Below, piece after piece: positions 1-11,537 of a stretch of DNA of 64,000 nt. Under the pieces are notes generated by a model. The model made no database searches, was not told the origin of the DNA, and saw only the letters and a program-made list of their open reading frames with translations. Location of the stretch: positions 62,001 through 126,000 of the forward strand of contig WBMV01001135.1 of assembly GCA_013396655.1 (NCBI GenBank), written 5' to 3'. The stretch comes from Campylorhamphus procurvoides (lineage: Eukaryota > Chordata > Aves > Passeriformes > Dendrocolaptidae). Position 1 is the stretch's first letter, and each line of letters opens with the position of its first letter. A program made the translations under genes and the position numbers.

Positions 1-1558
1 TGGCGTGAAGCATCTGCACTTTGTGACCTGAAGAATACAGGGAACGCTATAAAGACTGTTGTGATGGGAGCTTGTGGGTACCTGAAATACTCTTGTAGCC
101 AAGGCCCCAAGTGGGCTTGAAAGGAGAGTAGATCCACTGTTTGCTTGTACTGCACAGACAGTATACTTTGTGTAGTATTGTGTTTAGTATAATCTTGTGA
201 TCTGATACCTCGGTGTTTCTGTTGGTCCTCTGAGGGATGGCAGGGAGATTTCCAACACTGTCTCTGAGATTTCATTTTGCCATCATATGAAGCTTTTGAA
301 ACTGCCTGCAGCTACCAGTAGGATGTAAGCTGAGTTCTGTGAGTGTTCAAAATGACAGCAGGATCTCCCATGGGACTGCATGACTGTTCACTGTTAAGGT
401 GAACTATAACTTGGGGCAAAAAAGCATACTCCCCTAATACAGCAGTACTGGGAGTGAAAGGAAGTTTGCCCTTCCGTATCACATGCAGCTGTGATTCTTC
501 TTAACAATTTCTTATCCTACTGGAGGAAAATGTAGCGTAGATGCTGATCTGTGCTGCTCCTTATGAAACATTATAGTTGAGATGGTAAGATGTTAAGTTC
601 CCAGTCTGTACGCTCCCTGCCCTAATGATTCACTAGGTACCGCTGGGACAAAAGGCAGTGTGAGATGATGTCTGAAATAGTTTAGAACTGACTCCCTGCA
701 AGTGTCTGCTTCTTTCCATTGCCTTTAAAGGGAGATTAAGTCGACCATGTCTCCATTGTAAATATCAAAACTCGAGTGAAAAACTCCCAGCCTCTGTTTC
801 AGCTTTGTTGCAGTGAGATATGGGTACATAGTACCACTGGATAATAACGTACTCCTTATTAGCTGCCTCGCTGTTAAACTATCCATTCAGGCATTCCTAT
901 TTCAGACACTCTAAAGCAAATGGGGAGTTTCCTTTTGCCATGGGGGCAAACTGTGTGTAATTAATTTGATTTTTACCTTGGGTGTCAGAGTGGAGAGCAC
1001 AAACACACGATTATGGTGCTGGAGCTGATGCCCTGGAACATTTAACCTCCTGTAAACTGTTTCATGTGTCAGAACCCATAGAAACTTGCCTACAACCTGC
1101 TAACCCCATGTTTGAATAATAAATATTAGCTTGAGACTGAGGGAGATTATTATAAATGTGAAGAAGCCTTTTTTTAAAAAGTACTAGCATAAAGGATGTT
1201 CTAATGTAAAGGTTTTGCAATCAGATTATATTGAAAATTTTATCATAAGAGTTTTCTTTTCAAGGCAAACTGGAGGTCTTGGCCTGCAAGCTGTGTGAAG
1301 TCTGGTTGGCTTTCATGCAACTGGAAGATTGGAGGCATCTGAGAGACATCTGTCCTTCTGTGGGCTAATACCAACTGTAATGTTTAGACAGTTCAGTGAA
1401 GGGAGTGGCTTGCAAATAGAGGAGCAAATTGTGAAATCTTTTTTTCCTTTGAAACCAGGTGGAAAAGAAAACATAACAAAATCCAAAATGCATCTCTTAA
1501 AAAACCTGTCAAACTAGTAAGAAATGGTTCTGTGGAATTTCACAATCAGGACTATTGA

Positions 1559-1831
<273 letters not shown>

Positions 1832-1870
1832 TGAAGTCAAAGGGAGAGTTGACATTGTTATTAGGGGGGG

Positions 1871-1981
1871 AAAAAAAAACCTACAAAAAATTACCAACAA
1901 AAAAACAATACAAGCATTAAAAAACAAAAACAAAAGCCAAACAAACAAAAAACCCACAAAAAACAACAACAAAACAAAAAA
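1871..1981. repeat. A-rich (CAAA)n-like low-complexity tract
   Basis: After a run of seven G, about 110 bases are almost only A and C in CAAA/CAAAA units. It lies in the last PHLDB2 intron, about 570 bases before the last exon. It reads as expanded simple sequence or an old retroposon tail; no transposon body is visible. Confidence 0.7.
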
Positions 1982-2548
1982 CTGGAGTGGAAGAAAAGGA
2001 AGAGGAAGCTAATTAGTGATTAACATTGGGGTTTTTTTTATACTGATGAAAGCAGAGATAAGAGTGTCTACCTGGAAAGTGGGATTTGCTACATGGAGTT
2101 CCTTAGTTCAGTGGCAAGACCACTGAAATCAGTGGCTTTGGCAAATCAAGGGATGCCTCTGTCCCAGAGAGGGAGCTAACTGGCAACGCTTGCCTCTCAT
2201 CTGTAATTTAAATGAGCTGTGAACAAGCTGAATATATCCTTGGCTCATGGATCTGTGAAAGCCACTGGACAGTGTCAGGGAGTTAGTTATTTGGGTATGA
2301 AACAGCAATTTAGAGCCCTCTATTACTGTGTAAAAGTCGAGTGGAAACATGCTGTAAAAAGTGTTTATGGTGGATACAAACACTTTAAACACATCTGCTG
2401 CACTATAAGATGCAGTGGTACAGAATTTTGCATTTCATCATTCTTCTTAACCCTATTCATAAATATCACTGTAAGCAATTTCACTTCTGGTACCAATAAG
2501 TGGCTTTGATTTCGGTATTTTGACACCCTTCTTTCTGTTTTATTTTAG

Positions 2549-2689
<141 letters not shown>

Positions 2690-4424
2690 TAAAAAGGGGA
2701 GCAGTAGGGCATATTGCAATAACATAACAAATGAAGTTAGCCATATGTAGTGGAAGCTGAAAAGCCAGTGAATACCCTGAAATGTCCTCCTTATGATGTG
2801 CACCCAAAACCTCAGATTAAGAGGGGTTTACAAATGCATTGAAAAGGGGGGGTTGTTACCTGTTTTAGTTGATATTTATAGGAACAAGAGAGCTAAAGCT
2901 GTTGAGAGAATCATAGTGCTCCAAGACAGGTAATCAGGCAATTTTCATTACAGTATCTTAATTCAATGATAAGTTTCTAAAAATTCTCTTGTATGGAGAA
3001 TGTCTTCGTAAACTCACACTGAACAGTTTACAAGTGTGTGTGTTCTCATCAGTATGCAAAAATTCTAGTAGTGGAACAAAAAGGTGTAATAAGCATATAT
3101 TTTAATATGCCACATTTGACATTTATAGATGATTAGGTGATTTTTTAAAAACTTTTAGTCAAGTATTTTATAAAAATACAAAAAAAAACCCCACAACCCT
3201 AAGGTACACACAGTTCTTGCCTTAGTAGTTGAGTGTTACAACAGAGCCAAAGAGTTATATGATTCCCTTATTATACTGTTTTTGTATTGATAGTGTTCTA
3301 CCTAACTTTCTGTAAGGGGACAGTGCCAAATTCCTTCATGACAATGTAATTAAATTGTTATGATAGTCTATGTGTTTGAACACTCAGAGGCACCAACTGT
3401 ATGTTTCAAGTCTGTATCTATGGAGCTTGACAAAAAAAAGAGGATAGCCGTATAAAGGAGGGGGTTTTTTTAATCTTCACTGTTGAATAGAATGAACTCA
3501 TTCTGGACCCTACAGCAATTTTCTTTTATGTAGTAAGGCCCCAATGTGGTTCTAATCTTACTCTGTGCCAAGTGAATGCTCTACTGAAATCTCTCAAACA
3601 TTACCTGCCTTGAAGCCAGGACCACAGCCTCTACCTATCTAAATTCTCTGGAGCCAGGTTTTCAGGCCGAGAGTTTTGTTGTTTTTATTTAATGTATATC
3701 TACACGTAATAATGCTGTCAAATAGAATAAAAAGAGAGAGGCAAGTTCTAAGAATTTACACTAAGCAGTGTATGAATAAAACCCTGAAAATTTTAAGTCG
3801 CAGGGATTAAGATTCCTAAAACAATAAAAATACTGAGGGTGCAGTGGTCTGCAAATTGCTTCCAAGTCCTTGACTAATATTGCAAAAATGTAAATTATTT
3901 AATTGAACTGAACTTCAAGAAAGTCTTCTGTATTATGACTTAAAAGAGGTTCAGTTTCCGTAATCGAAACTTAACGTGCTCTGTGGTTTGTGTACTAGAA
4001 GAAATCACATTATAGCCTTTTTTTTTCTTGATGAAAAGTTAATGGCTTTTGATGGAACAAATAAACTGAAAGCAGAATAGAAGTATGCTGGCAGAATATT
4101 TTTTTTATATTTTTTTAAACCCTATATCTAATGAATGGGTTGAATTTTTTCTGGTATACACAGGTGGTGTGGTTGCTCCAGCATGACATATATTGGTTTC
4201 GATTTGACTCATGAAAGAAGGGGCTGTTACCACAAGATAATTGTTATCATCTGTGCAGATCACAGCCTGTAATCTATGATTTAAAACTATCAGAAATAAA
4301 TTGGGGTTGTTTATACAATTATTATTTTTCCCTGATGTATCTTGATTTTACTCCTAAGTATGGTTATAAAGGTTTTCTAATAATTTTTGTATCCTGCATG
4401 AAGCAATGAAGGCATTTCAATAAA
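2690..4424 (+). other. PHLDB2: PHLDB2 3' UTR (inferred)
   Basis: AT-rich non-coding sequence follows the stop codon. AATAAA hexamers occur near 3728, 3777, 3823, 4060 and 4419, and the last of these is taken as the distal poly(A) signal. Which one is used cannot be decided from sequence alone. Confidence 0.5.
4419..4424 (+). terminator. PHLDB2: Candidate distal poly(A) signal of PHLDB2
   Basis: Canonical AATAAA in an AT-rich setting, followed by TTTTTAAAAATACA. It is the last canonical hexamer before the CpG island of ABHD10. Use is inferred from position. Confidence 0.4.
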
Positions 4425-5444
4425 CATTTTTAAAAATACACTTGTTTCAAATACTTTCTTGCTGCTTTTTCCTGAGGCATTTCTGCTTGTCTCTTAAATA
4501 GTTGTATACAGTTGTCCAAGCAATATTGTGTTTCATAGTAATGCTTAATTGAACTGTTCCCTGTGTTTCCCCATAAAAGAGCTATGGAAAATAATCTTTT
4601 AGATGGCAGTGAAATTAGGAGCGGAGTCTGTTTACTGCATGTACATAATATATTACCTTTTCTTTTTTCATGAACCTTCTTGAAAAATTTATCACCAGCC
4701 TTGGATATAGACAATTTTTTTGTTTATCTGCAAACCAGAAATTGCTCAAGTTTGAGGATTTCTCAGTTTTCAGAGTATTTGACTTATGTATGACTTGAAC
4801 TGCTGGAAGTATTAGCTGATTATGGAAATCCTTGCGGTTTTATGATTAATTTCTTTTTTAGCACCCTCTCTTTAGACATTCATGCTCATTATGCTGACAA
4901 GGGGGGACTCTTGGGACACATAAAAAGCATGATTTTTGGGGTGGGGGTGTGCTTTTCGGACCTTCGTGGCCTGAGCACCCAGCAGGTGCTGAAATAGAAG
5001 CCTTCCTTTTTCTGCTACACTTCTTTATCTCACAGATATTTGTATCTTCACTGAACTGAACAAAAGAGATTTTTCTCACACCCTCTGTAATCTCAAGGCC
5101 CAGCTCTTTGTGGGAGAGGCGCTCCGGTACCTCGACCATCCTCGGCAGGAGCTCCGTGTCCCTCTCTCATCCCGAGGATCCCAGACCTGGACAGAGCTCT
5201 CCAGAAGTGCCTCAGCAGAGGGGCAGGGCCACCCGCCTCCACCTGCGGGCCCTGCTCCTCCTAGCGCCCCTCAACATTCCTCTCGGCCACAAGGGGCACA
5301 CGGCCGGCTCAGGGAAATACGCGGTGTGATCTTTTATTGCCAAGAATCGTTCGCAGCGCCCCAAGCGGCCTCCCGGCCCTGCCCTCCCTTCCCGGCCTGG
5401 CCCTGCCCGGTCCTGCCCGGCCCGGGGGCGGCGCCTGCGCGGCC

Positions 5445-5511
5445 ATGGCGGCCGTGAGGGTGAGGGTGGGGGCACCGCTGTCACTGCTGGCACCGCTGAG
5501 GGCGGCCCCGG
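5445..5511 (+). CDS. ABHD10: ABHD10 coding exon 1 (mitochondrial presequence)
   Basis: Encodes MAAVRVRVGAPLSLLAPLRA, then AP and the first base of a split codon. The donor GGTAAGG at 5511-5517 is strong. The composition (Arg and Ala, no Asp or Glu) fits a matrix-targeting signal. It joins exon 2 only if the upstream of two acceptors is used (see exon 2). Confidence 0.85.
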
Positions 5512-5720
5512 GTAAGGCGAGAACCCCGGGACCCTCGGAGGAGAAGGGGTGTCAGCCGCAGGGGAGAGGATGTGGGTCGGTGCCGGCTGTGGTGGCGGCG
5601 GGGAGGGGATGACACCCCCTCAGCGCCGGGGTTGAGGTGGGGGTGTTAAAAGGTCGCTCCTCTCCGAGGGACGGCGCTCCTGGCAGGTTTCCCGTCCCTT
5701 GCCAGGTCTGCCGGAGACGG

Positions 5721-6035
5721 CTCGGTGTCTGTGCACAGGGCAGGGCAGCTCCGCTCCCACGCGTGTCTGTGGGCCCCGAGCCCCTCCTGGTTCGGTGTCT
5801 GTGCACAGGGCAGGGCAGCGCCGCTCCCACGCGTGTCTGTGGGCCCTGAGCTCCCCTTGCTCCGATTTGAGGGCTCCGCTCCCACGCGTGTCTGTGGGCC
5901 CTGAGCTCCCCCTGCTCCGATTTGAGGGCTCCGCTCCCACGCGTGTCTGTGGGCCCTGAGCCCCTCCTGCCCCTGCTCCGATTTGAGTGCTCCGCTCCCA
6001 CGCGTGTCTGTGGGCCCTGAGCTCCCCCTGCCCCG
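5721..6035. repeat. GC-rich minisatellite in ABHD10 intron 1
   Basis: A core CGCTCCCACGCGTGTCTGTG plus GGCCC occurs five times, starting near 5751, 5821, 5877, 5932 and 5993. The first two copies lie in a 70-bp unit that also carries GGTGTCTGTGCACAGGGCAG (at about 5724 and 5794). The later copies have a 55-61-bp unit containing GCTCCGATTTGAG. Each core has an ACGCGT. Open frames across the array on both strands are products of the repetition, not genes. Confidence 0.9.
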
Positions 6036-7554
6036 TTTAGAAGAGCTGCAGCTCGGTGTGCCGCTTCCATAGCTTGGGTGTGAAGCGTGCCTGTGTGTGA
6101 GGCTTCACCGGGCACCTGAAAAGCTTTGCTGGGATCTGTGCGAGATGGCCCTCTGCCAAAACACACAGTGCACCCCACCCTCCCCCTTTTACTCTACAGA
6201 TTCTGTGCTTGTCTGACTTGCTGAGTTCATTCATTTCCTTAAGTTTGACAGAAAAGGTGGTGAACCTCATCCGAGGCTGCTAAATGAGTTAAAACTTACT
6301 TGCCGCTAAGGGCACGCGTTTTGTAGCTACATAAAAACAAGAGTACAGTGGGGGTTTGTTGCTGTTTTTTCTCCTTTTCTGTGTGTTTATAATGATAACA
6401 TAATCAGAGTGTCTGAGTTTATGCTGATAGGAAAACCTCTCTCTCGTAGTGTGTTGCAGATTTCTTTGACAGAAGTTGCACAAAATTATTTTTCATTTTT
6501 TAAATATCTGCAAACTGTTTAGGGTTGCAAAGTGCTCTTTTCATTCTGGATAAACACAACAACCCAGGTACCATAATAATGTAACCTTTCCAGCAAGAAT
6601 ACACCGAACTATGCAATAGGATATCTTTTGGAAATGCATAAGAAAATCACAGCTCTGCAGGGTTCAACTCTCTTTCTTCTTATGGGATGTGTTTAATGTA
6701 TTGCTTTATGTTTATAGAAAATATAGGTGTATTTTGTTTTTTCCCATCTGTGCTTTGTATCTGAGAAAACAACTGATGTTACAATAGCACTGTAATAATT
6801 ATTTTTTTGTCAGTGTCCCTGGCAATATTATTTAACTTAAGCAGAATGGGTGTTGAAGATACGATGAAAAAGGCTACGTATTATTTATTTAATTTGGTTT
6901 TGAACAATGCTAATGTTCTTTTATGTTCATTGTGTTAAAAAGGTTAGTCACAACATTCTTTCCCAATTCTTTTTTTTTAACATCCCCATTGTGCATCTCC
7001 ATATATTGTGTGGATCCAGGATTTTGATACAGGTGCAGTTTTGTTGTTCAGTTTTATTTTTCATGAAAAATTTGTCACCTCATGTACTTGCAAACTTACC
7101 ATTGTACAGACTGCTCTAGTCCCAAAATTATACTTTTTTGAAATTCAGTCTGGAAAAAAACAAAAAGGTAAAATAAAAAGTTAAAAGAAGCAGATAAAAA
7201 AAATCATACCATTTCATGTGAAATGAGTAAATACATTCAAGATAGTCTAAAACATGAGGACAGATGAAGTCTAGGAAATCTTAGCATTTGTCTTCAGTCA
7301 ACCACTTTGCTAATTGCTGAGTGAACTCTGTATATGGTTGGCATTTAATAATTCAAGAATGATTCATAGTCAGCCTTCTCTTTTAGTTCATTAATACTTG
7401 TCAGTCATTAAAGAATACAGGAGATTTTTTTTTTCTCTAGCCGAAATATCTTATTTTCACAAAATGTGCCCATATTTCCTGAACCCTAGATTTATAAAAT
7501 ACTAGTGTTTCTGACAAGGTTGTCATGATTCCACTAAATAGCTCTTTTTATTAG

Positions 7555-7738
7555 TTTGCAGGCCGAAGTCATCAGTCAGTTTTCTTACTCGACCTGATCG
7601 ACCAAATCTTGCTTATCATAAACTGAAAGGGAGGAATCCAGGGGTTATTTTCCTTCCAGGCTTTAATTCAAATATGAATGGTCAGAAAGCAACTACTCTT
7701 GAAGACTTCTGCAAATCACTAGGTCATTCTTTCATCAG
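7555..7738 (+). CDS. ABHD10: ABHD10 coding exon 2
   Basis: With the acceptor TTTTTATTAG at 7545-7554, the exon reads VCRPKSSVSFLTRPDRPNLA, then YHKLKGRNPGVIFLPGFNSN and so on to SLGHSFIR. It aligns with human residues around ACRQKTSLSFL. The downstream CAG at 7559-7561 would put the frame out, so the upstream AG must be the productive one. FLPGF is the loop after strand beta-3 that helps form the oxyanion hole. Donor GTACGT; ends in phase 2. Confidence 0.92.
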
Positions 7739-8528
7739 GTACGTGTGGAGTACTGCTCTTGAGAAAACGAAAGTAGTGTCACAAGTTGGGGGAGGGGGTT
7801 TTAGTACGGTCATGTAAACTTTGGCATTTGGATTGGAATGCCTCCTGTACTGTAGATAAGCTAAGAAGTCTTTCTTCTGTTTCAAAATGTAGGATTTCTG
7901 TAGAGAGACTGAGGTAAATCAGGAGAATGTATTCTGAAAGGAATTCAGAAAACTCTCTAATAAATTTCTATAGCCTAGCCAGTGCTACATGTTACAATCA
8001 GAATATAGGCACAGATATGAAAGAGGAAGGACTTGGATTTCTGATTTTTTAAGTTACTCCTGTCAGCATGGTCCTTTACTGCCAAACCTGATTAAGTTAC
8101 CTTGTGTCTTCCATGGTTTTGGAAGAACATGCCCATGACTGGTGATGCTTCCCTTTGATAGACTAGGTTGAATGCTGAGTGTCATAAATCTTCCTGTTTG
8201 GGTACAGTGTTTGAAAGAGAGCTTGTACATTTTAAAAATGCCTTTAAAATTGAATTATTTAGGATCTTTTTGTCTGTAAGAGAAATTTTCTGTTCTTGTA
8301 AGTTATTACATCAAATTATAAGAAAACACTGCATCACTTAGTTGCGTATGTTGTGTTTAAACCTCTTTTTACGTGATTTCTTGTGCGAGTAATAAGTCAG
8401 GACCAAGTAAGAAAATATTTAATGGGTATCTTGTCCCCTGTTTAATTTGATTAAATAGTAGTGTTTAGTTAGTGTCCATGTTGCTGTAGACAGTACTATG
8501 ACTTTCACTTTGATGGTTACTTTTGCAG

Positions 8529-8640
8529 ATTTGATTATACAGGATGTGGAAGTTCAGATGGTAAATTTGCGGAATGTACAATTGGGAAGTGGAGAAAAGA
8601 TGTTCTGTCTATACTGGATGAACTTACAGATGGACCACAG
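8529..8640 (+). CDS. ABHD10: ABHD10 coding exon 3
   Basis: Acceptor TTTTGCAG, donor GTTATA. Reads [20 protein letters not shown], then [23 protein letters not shown] is the conserved strand-turn of this hydrolase family. The 112 nt restore phase 0. The donor is weak after its GT, but the junction matches the protein exactly. Confidence 0.93.
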
Positions 8641-8806
8641 GTTATATTTTATTTTTTCCCCTCAAGGTAGAACACTGATCAAAAATATGCCATAATAGCT
8701 CTGGTCAACGGTAGCTTCTGCTGAACAACTGACACCTGCTCACTTTCAAGCTGAATCATTTGAGTGGTTGTATTTGTAGGACCTCTTTTGCAAGCAGGTG
8801 GATCAT

Positions 8807-8945
8807 AAAATCACAGAAGCATGGATTGGCAGGACCTCCTGGAGGCTGTTTATTAGAACTTCCTGCTTAGAGCAGGGCTGTTGTCCCAGAGGGTCTGAGA
8901 AAGCCTCATGATGAAGGTGCCATCTGACAGGGGACAGGGAACAGT
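8807..8945 (-). mobile_element. Degraded CR1 fragment, 3' end
   Basis: The + strand reads AAATCACAGAAGCATGGATT, then a diverged form of the CR1 3' region in reverse, including GAACTTCCTGCTTAGAGCAG. It lies in ABHD10 intron 3. The family call rests on recall of the CR1 consensus; divergence is high and the left end is unclear. Confidence 0.55.
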
Positions 8946-9551
8946 TCAGTGCAGTGCAGCCCTCTTAAGAAAAAGTGTGTCACTGTCCCATGCTGACTCA
9001 TTAATTAAAGGATTTGCAGGAAGGTTACAAGCTAAGATACTCCATATAATTAAATAGCTTTAAAAAAAGGTCAACAGAAGCAGTGTTAGACTTCCTCAGT
9101 TACTTCAGAAGTTACTGTGAGAAACTTGGAACCTCCTCCAACCTGGTATCTTTTTAAAAACAATTTTGTATTATGAATTGGATTTGTTTTCTTCTTTTGC
9201 TGCACTGAGCCTTTACCATGTGCATTTATTTTAAGAAGGAAACATAAAGTATACATGTGATACTGAATTGTTTCAACTCTTATTTTGTTTACAGTGTTTC
9301 AGTCTCAGGCAGCAATAACCAGCCATGCCAAACAGAATAATAAATACCAGATCTTGTGGTGCTTACTCAGGCAAAATTTCCACTGGAGGTGACAGCAGTT
9401 CTGCCTGGGTAAGGACAGCAGGATTATGCCCAAGGTTTAAGTACTAAACAAAGTGAAAACTGATATTTTGTAAAAGGAGAAAAAACTTACTAGCCTTTTT
9501 CCTGTAAAACTGTATATTTTCTTATCTTTTTTTATTTATTTTTGTTTTCAG

Positions 9552-9689
9552 ATTCTGGTAGGCTCCAGCATGGGTGGATGGCTGATGCTTCATGCTGCAA
9601 TAGCACGCCCAGATAAAGTGGCTGCTCTGGTTGGAGTAGCTATAGCAGCAGACCACCTTGTAACAGCTTTCAAGAGGCTTCCCATTGAG
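9552..9689 (+). CDS. ABHD10: ABHD10 coding exon 4 (nucleophile elbow)
   Basis: Acceptor TTTTCAG, donor GTAAGC; 46 whole codons. Reads ILVGSSMGGWLMLHAAIARP, then DKVAALVGVAIAADHL and KRLPIE. The catalytic Ser127 lies in GSSMGG. Confidence 0.95.
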
Positions 9690-10733
9690 GTAAGCGTTGG
9701 TGGTTGACTTTTTTGCAGTCTAAAAATCTATCAGGTGCTTAAGAAATCCTGTTGTTCAAACTGTACTTTTCATGCAGGTTTTCAAGTAAGTTTTCTGTGT
9801 GTGGTGGAAGTAAACTGAAAAAAGTCTACAAAATACTGTGCATGTAGTACGAGACTAGTGTGAGCACTTCTAGAGAATGTGTTTATATTACTGTGGCATA
9901 TAGGACATGAAGTCAGATCCCTGCTGTTAGCAGTCCATTAGATTTCAGTGTTGAATATCTTATATTTGCATTGAAAGTGGACCCTTGTGTTTTCAGGGAT
10001 GGAGAAGTAGCTATTAATGTAATTGAGATTGCAATGGATGAGATGAATATGACACAGGTTATGTGTGTAGAAAGAAAATCCTTCAGATTAGTCTGTAAAG
10101 ACTATAAGATTTAGGTAGTGGGAACTGTCTTTCTGAGTTTCTTGCTTAGTGATAATAACGTCCAGTCTTTAGGAAAGTAAGTCAGGTGTTATATGGCATA
10201 AATAACTTGTGCTTTAGAATACTTAAAATATTTTCCTGATTTTTTAGGGTTTTTTCTAAGGCACTTTGTAGTGTCAGAATTATTACTTAGGATTAAGGTA
10301 AGAATCTGAAAGTACAGTGTTTAGATACAGCTCTTGTGCCAAAGACTGAAAAGACTGATCAATGAAATTTCCTTTTCCTAGGATTCTCCTTGTTTCAGCT
10401 TCAGTGAACTGACTGAAGCCAACACGACTTACTGTTCACAGTGGCTATGCTTCTTTTTTTTCCTGATAGATTCTGGCTGAGAAACTTAATTTCATTGGTG
10501 AATTTTAACTAGATTAGTGTGCAGAAGGGATGTGCAGAGCAACTTTTGTGACATGGTAATCGGTTTGTCTTCTCAGATTGTGTGAGAAGAGCAGGAATAC
10601 ACTTTGCTAATGAAAATGAAAAAGGTGAAATCTAATGAGGAGTTTTACAGCTTTTAGAACAGAAATAAGTGGAGGCACTCTGAAGTAGTCCTAACATCTG
10701 TCGTGGTTATTCTTTGCTCTCTTTTTTTTATAG

Positions 10734-11075
10734 GCACAAAAGGAAATAGAAGAAAAAGGTGAATGGAAGTTTCCAACAAAGCATAGTGAGGAAGGATATT
10801 ATTCCTTGACATACGGCTTTATCAAAGAAGCAGAAAATCACTGTGTGCTGAATAGTCCTATTCCTATAACGTGTCCCATACGACTTATTCATGGCATGAA
10901 GGATGGTGATGTCCCTTGGCAGATATCTATGCAAGTTGCTGATCGTGTGTTGAGCAAAGATGTGGATGTTATCCTGCGCAAAATTGGCCAACATCGGATG
11001 AGTGAGAAGGAGGATACAAAACTCCTTGTGAATACTGTTGATGATTTAATTGACAAACTGTCAACACTAGCATAA
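10734..11075 (+). CDS. ABHD10: ABHD10 coding exon 5, stop codon
   Basis: Acceptor CTTTTTTTTATAG. 113 codons plus TAA encode the C-terminal third. It holds the catalytic Asp224 (LIHGMKDGDVPW) and His254 (KIGQHRMSEK), and ends DDLIDKLSTLA. Confidence 0.95.
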   Translation, partial: AQKEIEEKGEWKFPTKHSEEGYYSLTYGFIKEAENHCVLNSPIPITCPIRLIHGMKDGDVPWQISMQVADRVLSKDVDVILRKIGQHRMSEKEDTKLLVNTVDDLIDKLSTLA

Positions 11076-11531
11076 GCTGCAGAGTACTCTACACCTGACT
11101 CTTTTCCTTGAGTAGCAAAAGGCCTGTTCTTAGCCAGGTGATGGCAGGCCTGTGACTATCACAGTAGGAGCTGAGCTTTATTTGCTGTTTCCTTACCTCT
11201 GTATCGTAAATGCAAGTATTCTATTATTGCTGCATTTGCACATAGTCCAAAATGGGAAGGAGTGCTGCTGTTGTTTTCAGAACCTCTCCCTCACCACTTA
11301 AACCTTTTTTTCCCCACAAATTTCCTACAATTTTGTACTTAAAATTTGATAGTTTTTTGTTACTTTTGGCCTGTACAGTAAAACTGTATTTTCCCATCTT
11401 TGGCACCTTTTAGTACTGTCCTTTTGTTGTAACAGTATTGTATCTTATGTCTGAAATAGTCTGTGCAAGGCAAAATACAACTTGAGTGTTTACTGAGGTA
11501 ATTATTAGAAATTGTGAATACAATGAAGAAC

Positions 11532-11537
11532 AATAAA
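11532..11537 (+). terminator. ABHD10: Candidate poly(A) signal of ABHD10
   Basis: AATAAA about 460 bases after the stop codon, followed by a T-rich stretch (TTATTTTGTTCTT) that fits a downstream element. Other AATAAA hexamers at 13579 and 16010 could serve a longer 3' UTR. Confidence 0.5.

Larger units (their letters stand above)
5108..6040. promoter_or_regulatory. ABHD10: CpG island and promoter region of ABHD10
   Basis: A sharply GC- and CpG-rich stretch stands out from the AT-rich surroundings and spans the 5' UTR, coding exon 1 and the start of intron 1. It holds a GC box (GGGGGCGG at about 5424), an NRF1-like GCGCCTGCGC at 5431-5440 and a YY1-like ATGGCGGC over the start codon. No TATA box is evident, as expected for a housekeeping promoter. 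The transcription start was not determined. Confidence 0.8.
5445..11075 (+). other. ABHD10: ABHD10 gene, five coding exons (complete CDS)
   Basis: Abhydrolase domain-containing 10, a mitochondrial serine hydrolase. The family is known to remove S-palmitoyl groups (for example from PRDX5) and to hydrolyse acyl glucuronides. The exons 5445-5511, 7555-7738, 8529-8640, 9552-9689 and 10734-11075 total 843 nt, giving 280 aa against about 306 in human, with a shorter presequence. Residues 1-23 are rich in Arg, Ala and Leu with no acidic residue, as in a mitochondrial targeting peptide. The alpha/beta-hydrolase fold follows. Ser127 sits in the nucleophile elbow GSSMG, Asp224 in HGMKDGD and His254 in GQHRM. 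Each is 25 residues below the human triad positions I recall, so the core is collinear. The ATG at 5445 is the first in its frame and has a good start context (GCCATGG). No damage was seen. Confidence 0.95.

Noticed and set aside
5552..6178. 208-codon open frame on the - strand, and shorter ones on both strands, over the ABHD10 intron-1 array
   Set aside because: They arise because a GC-rich tandem repeat lacks stop codons. The predicted proteins are just the repeat unit translated, with no conserved domain.
7562..7738. ABHD10 exon 2 starting at the canonical-looking CAG at 7561
   Set aside because: With the strong GTAAGG donor of exon 1 it shifts the frame. The upstream TTAG at 7554 restores it and matches the known protein.
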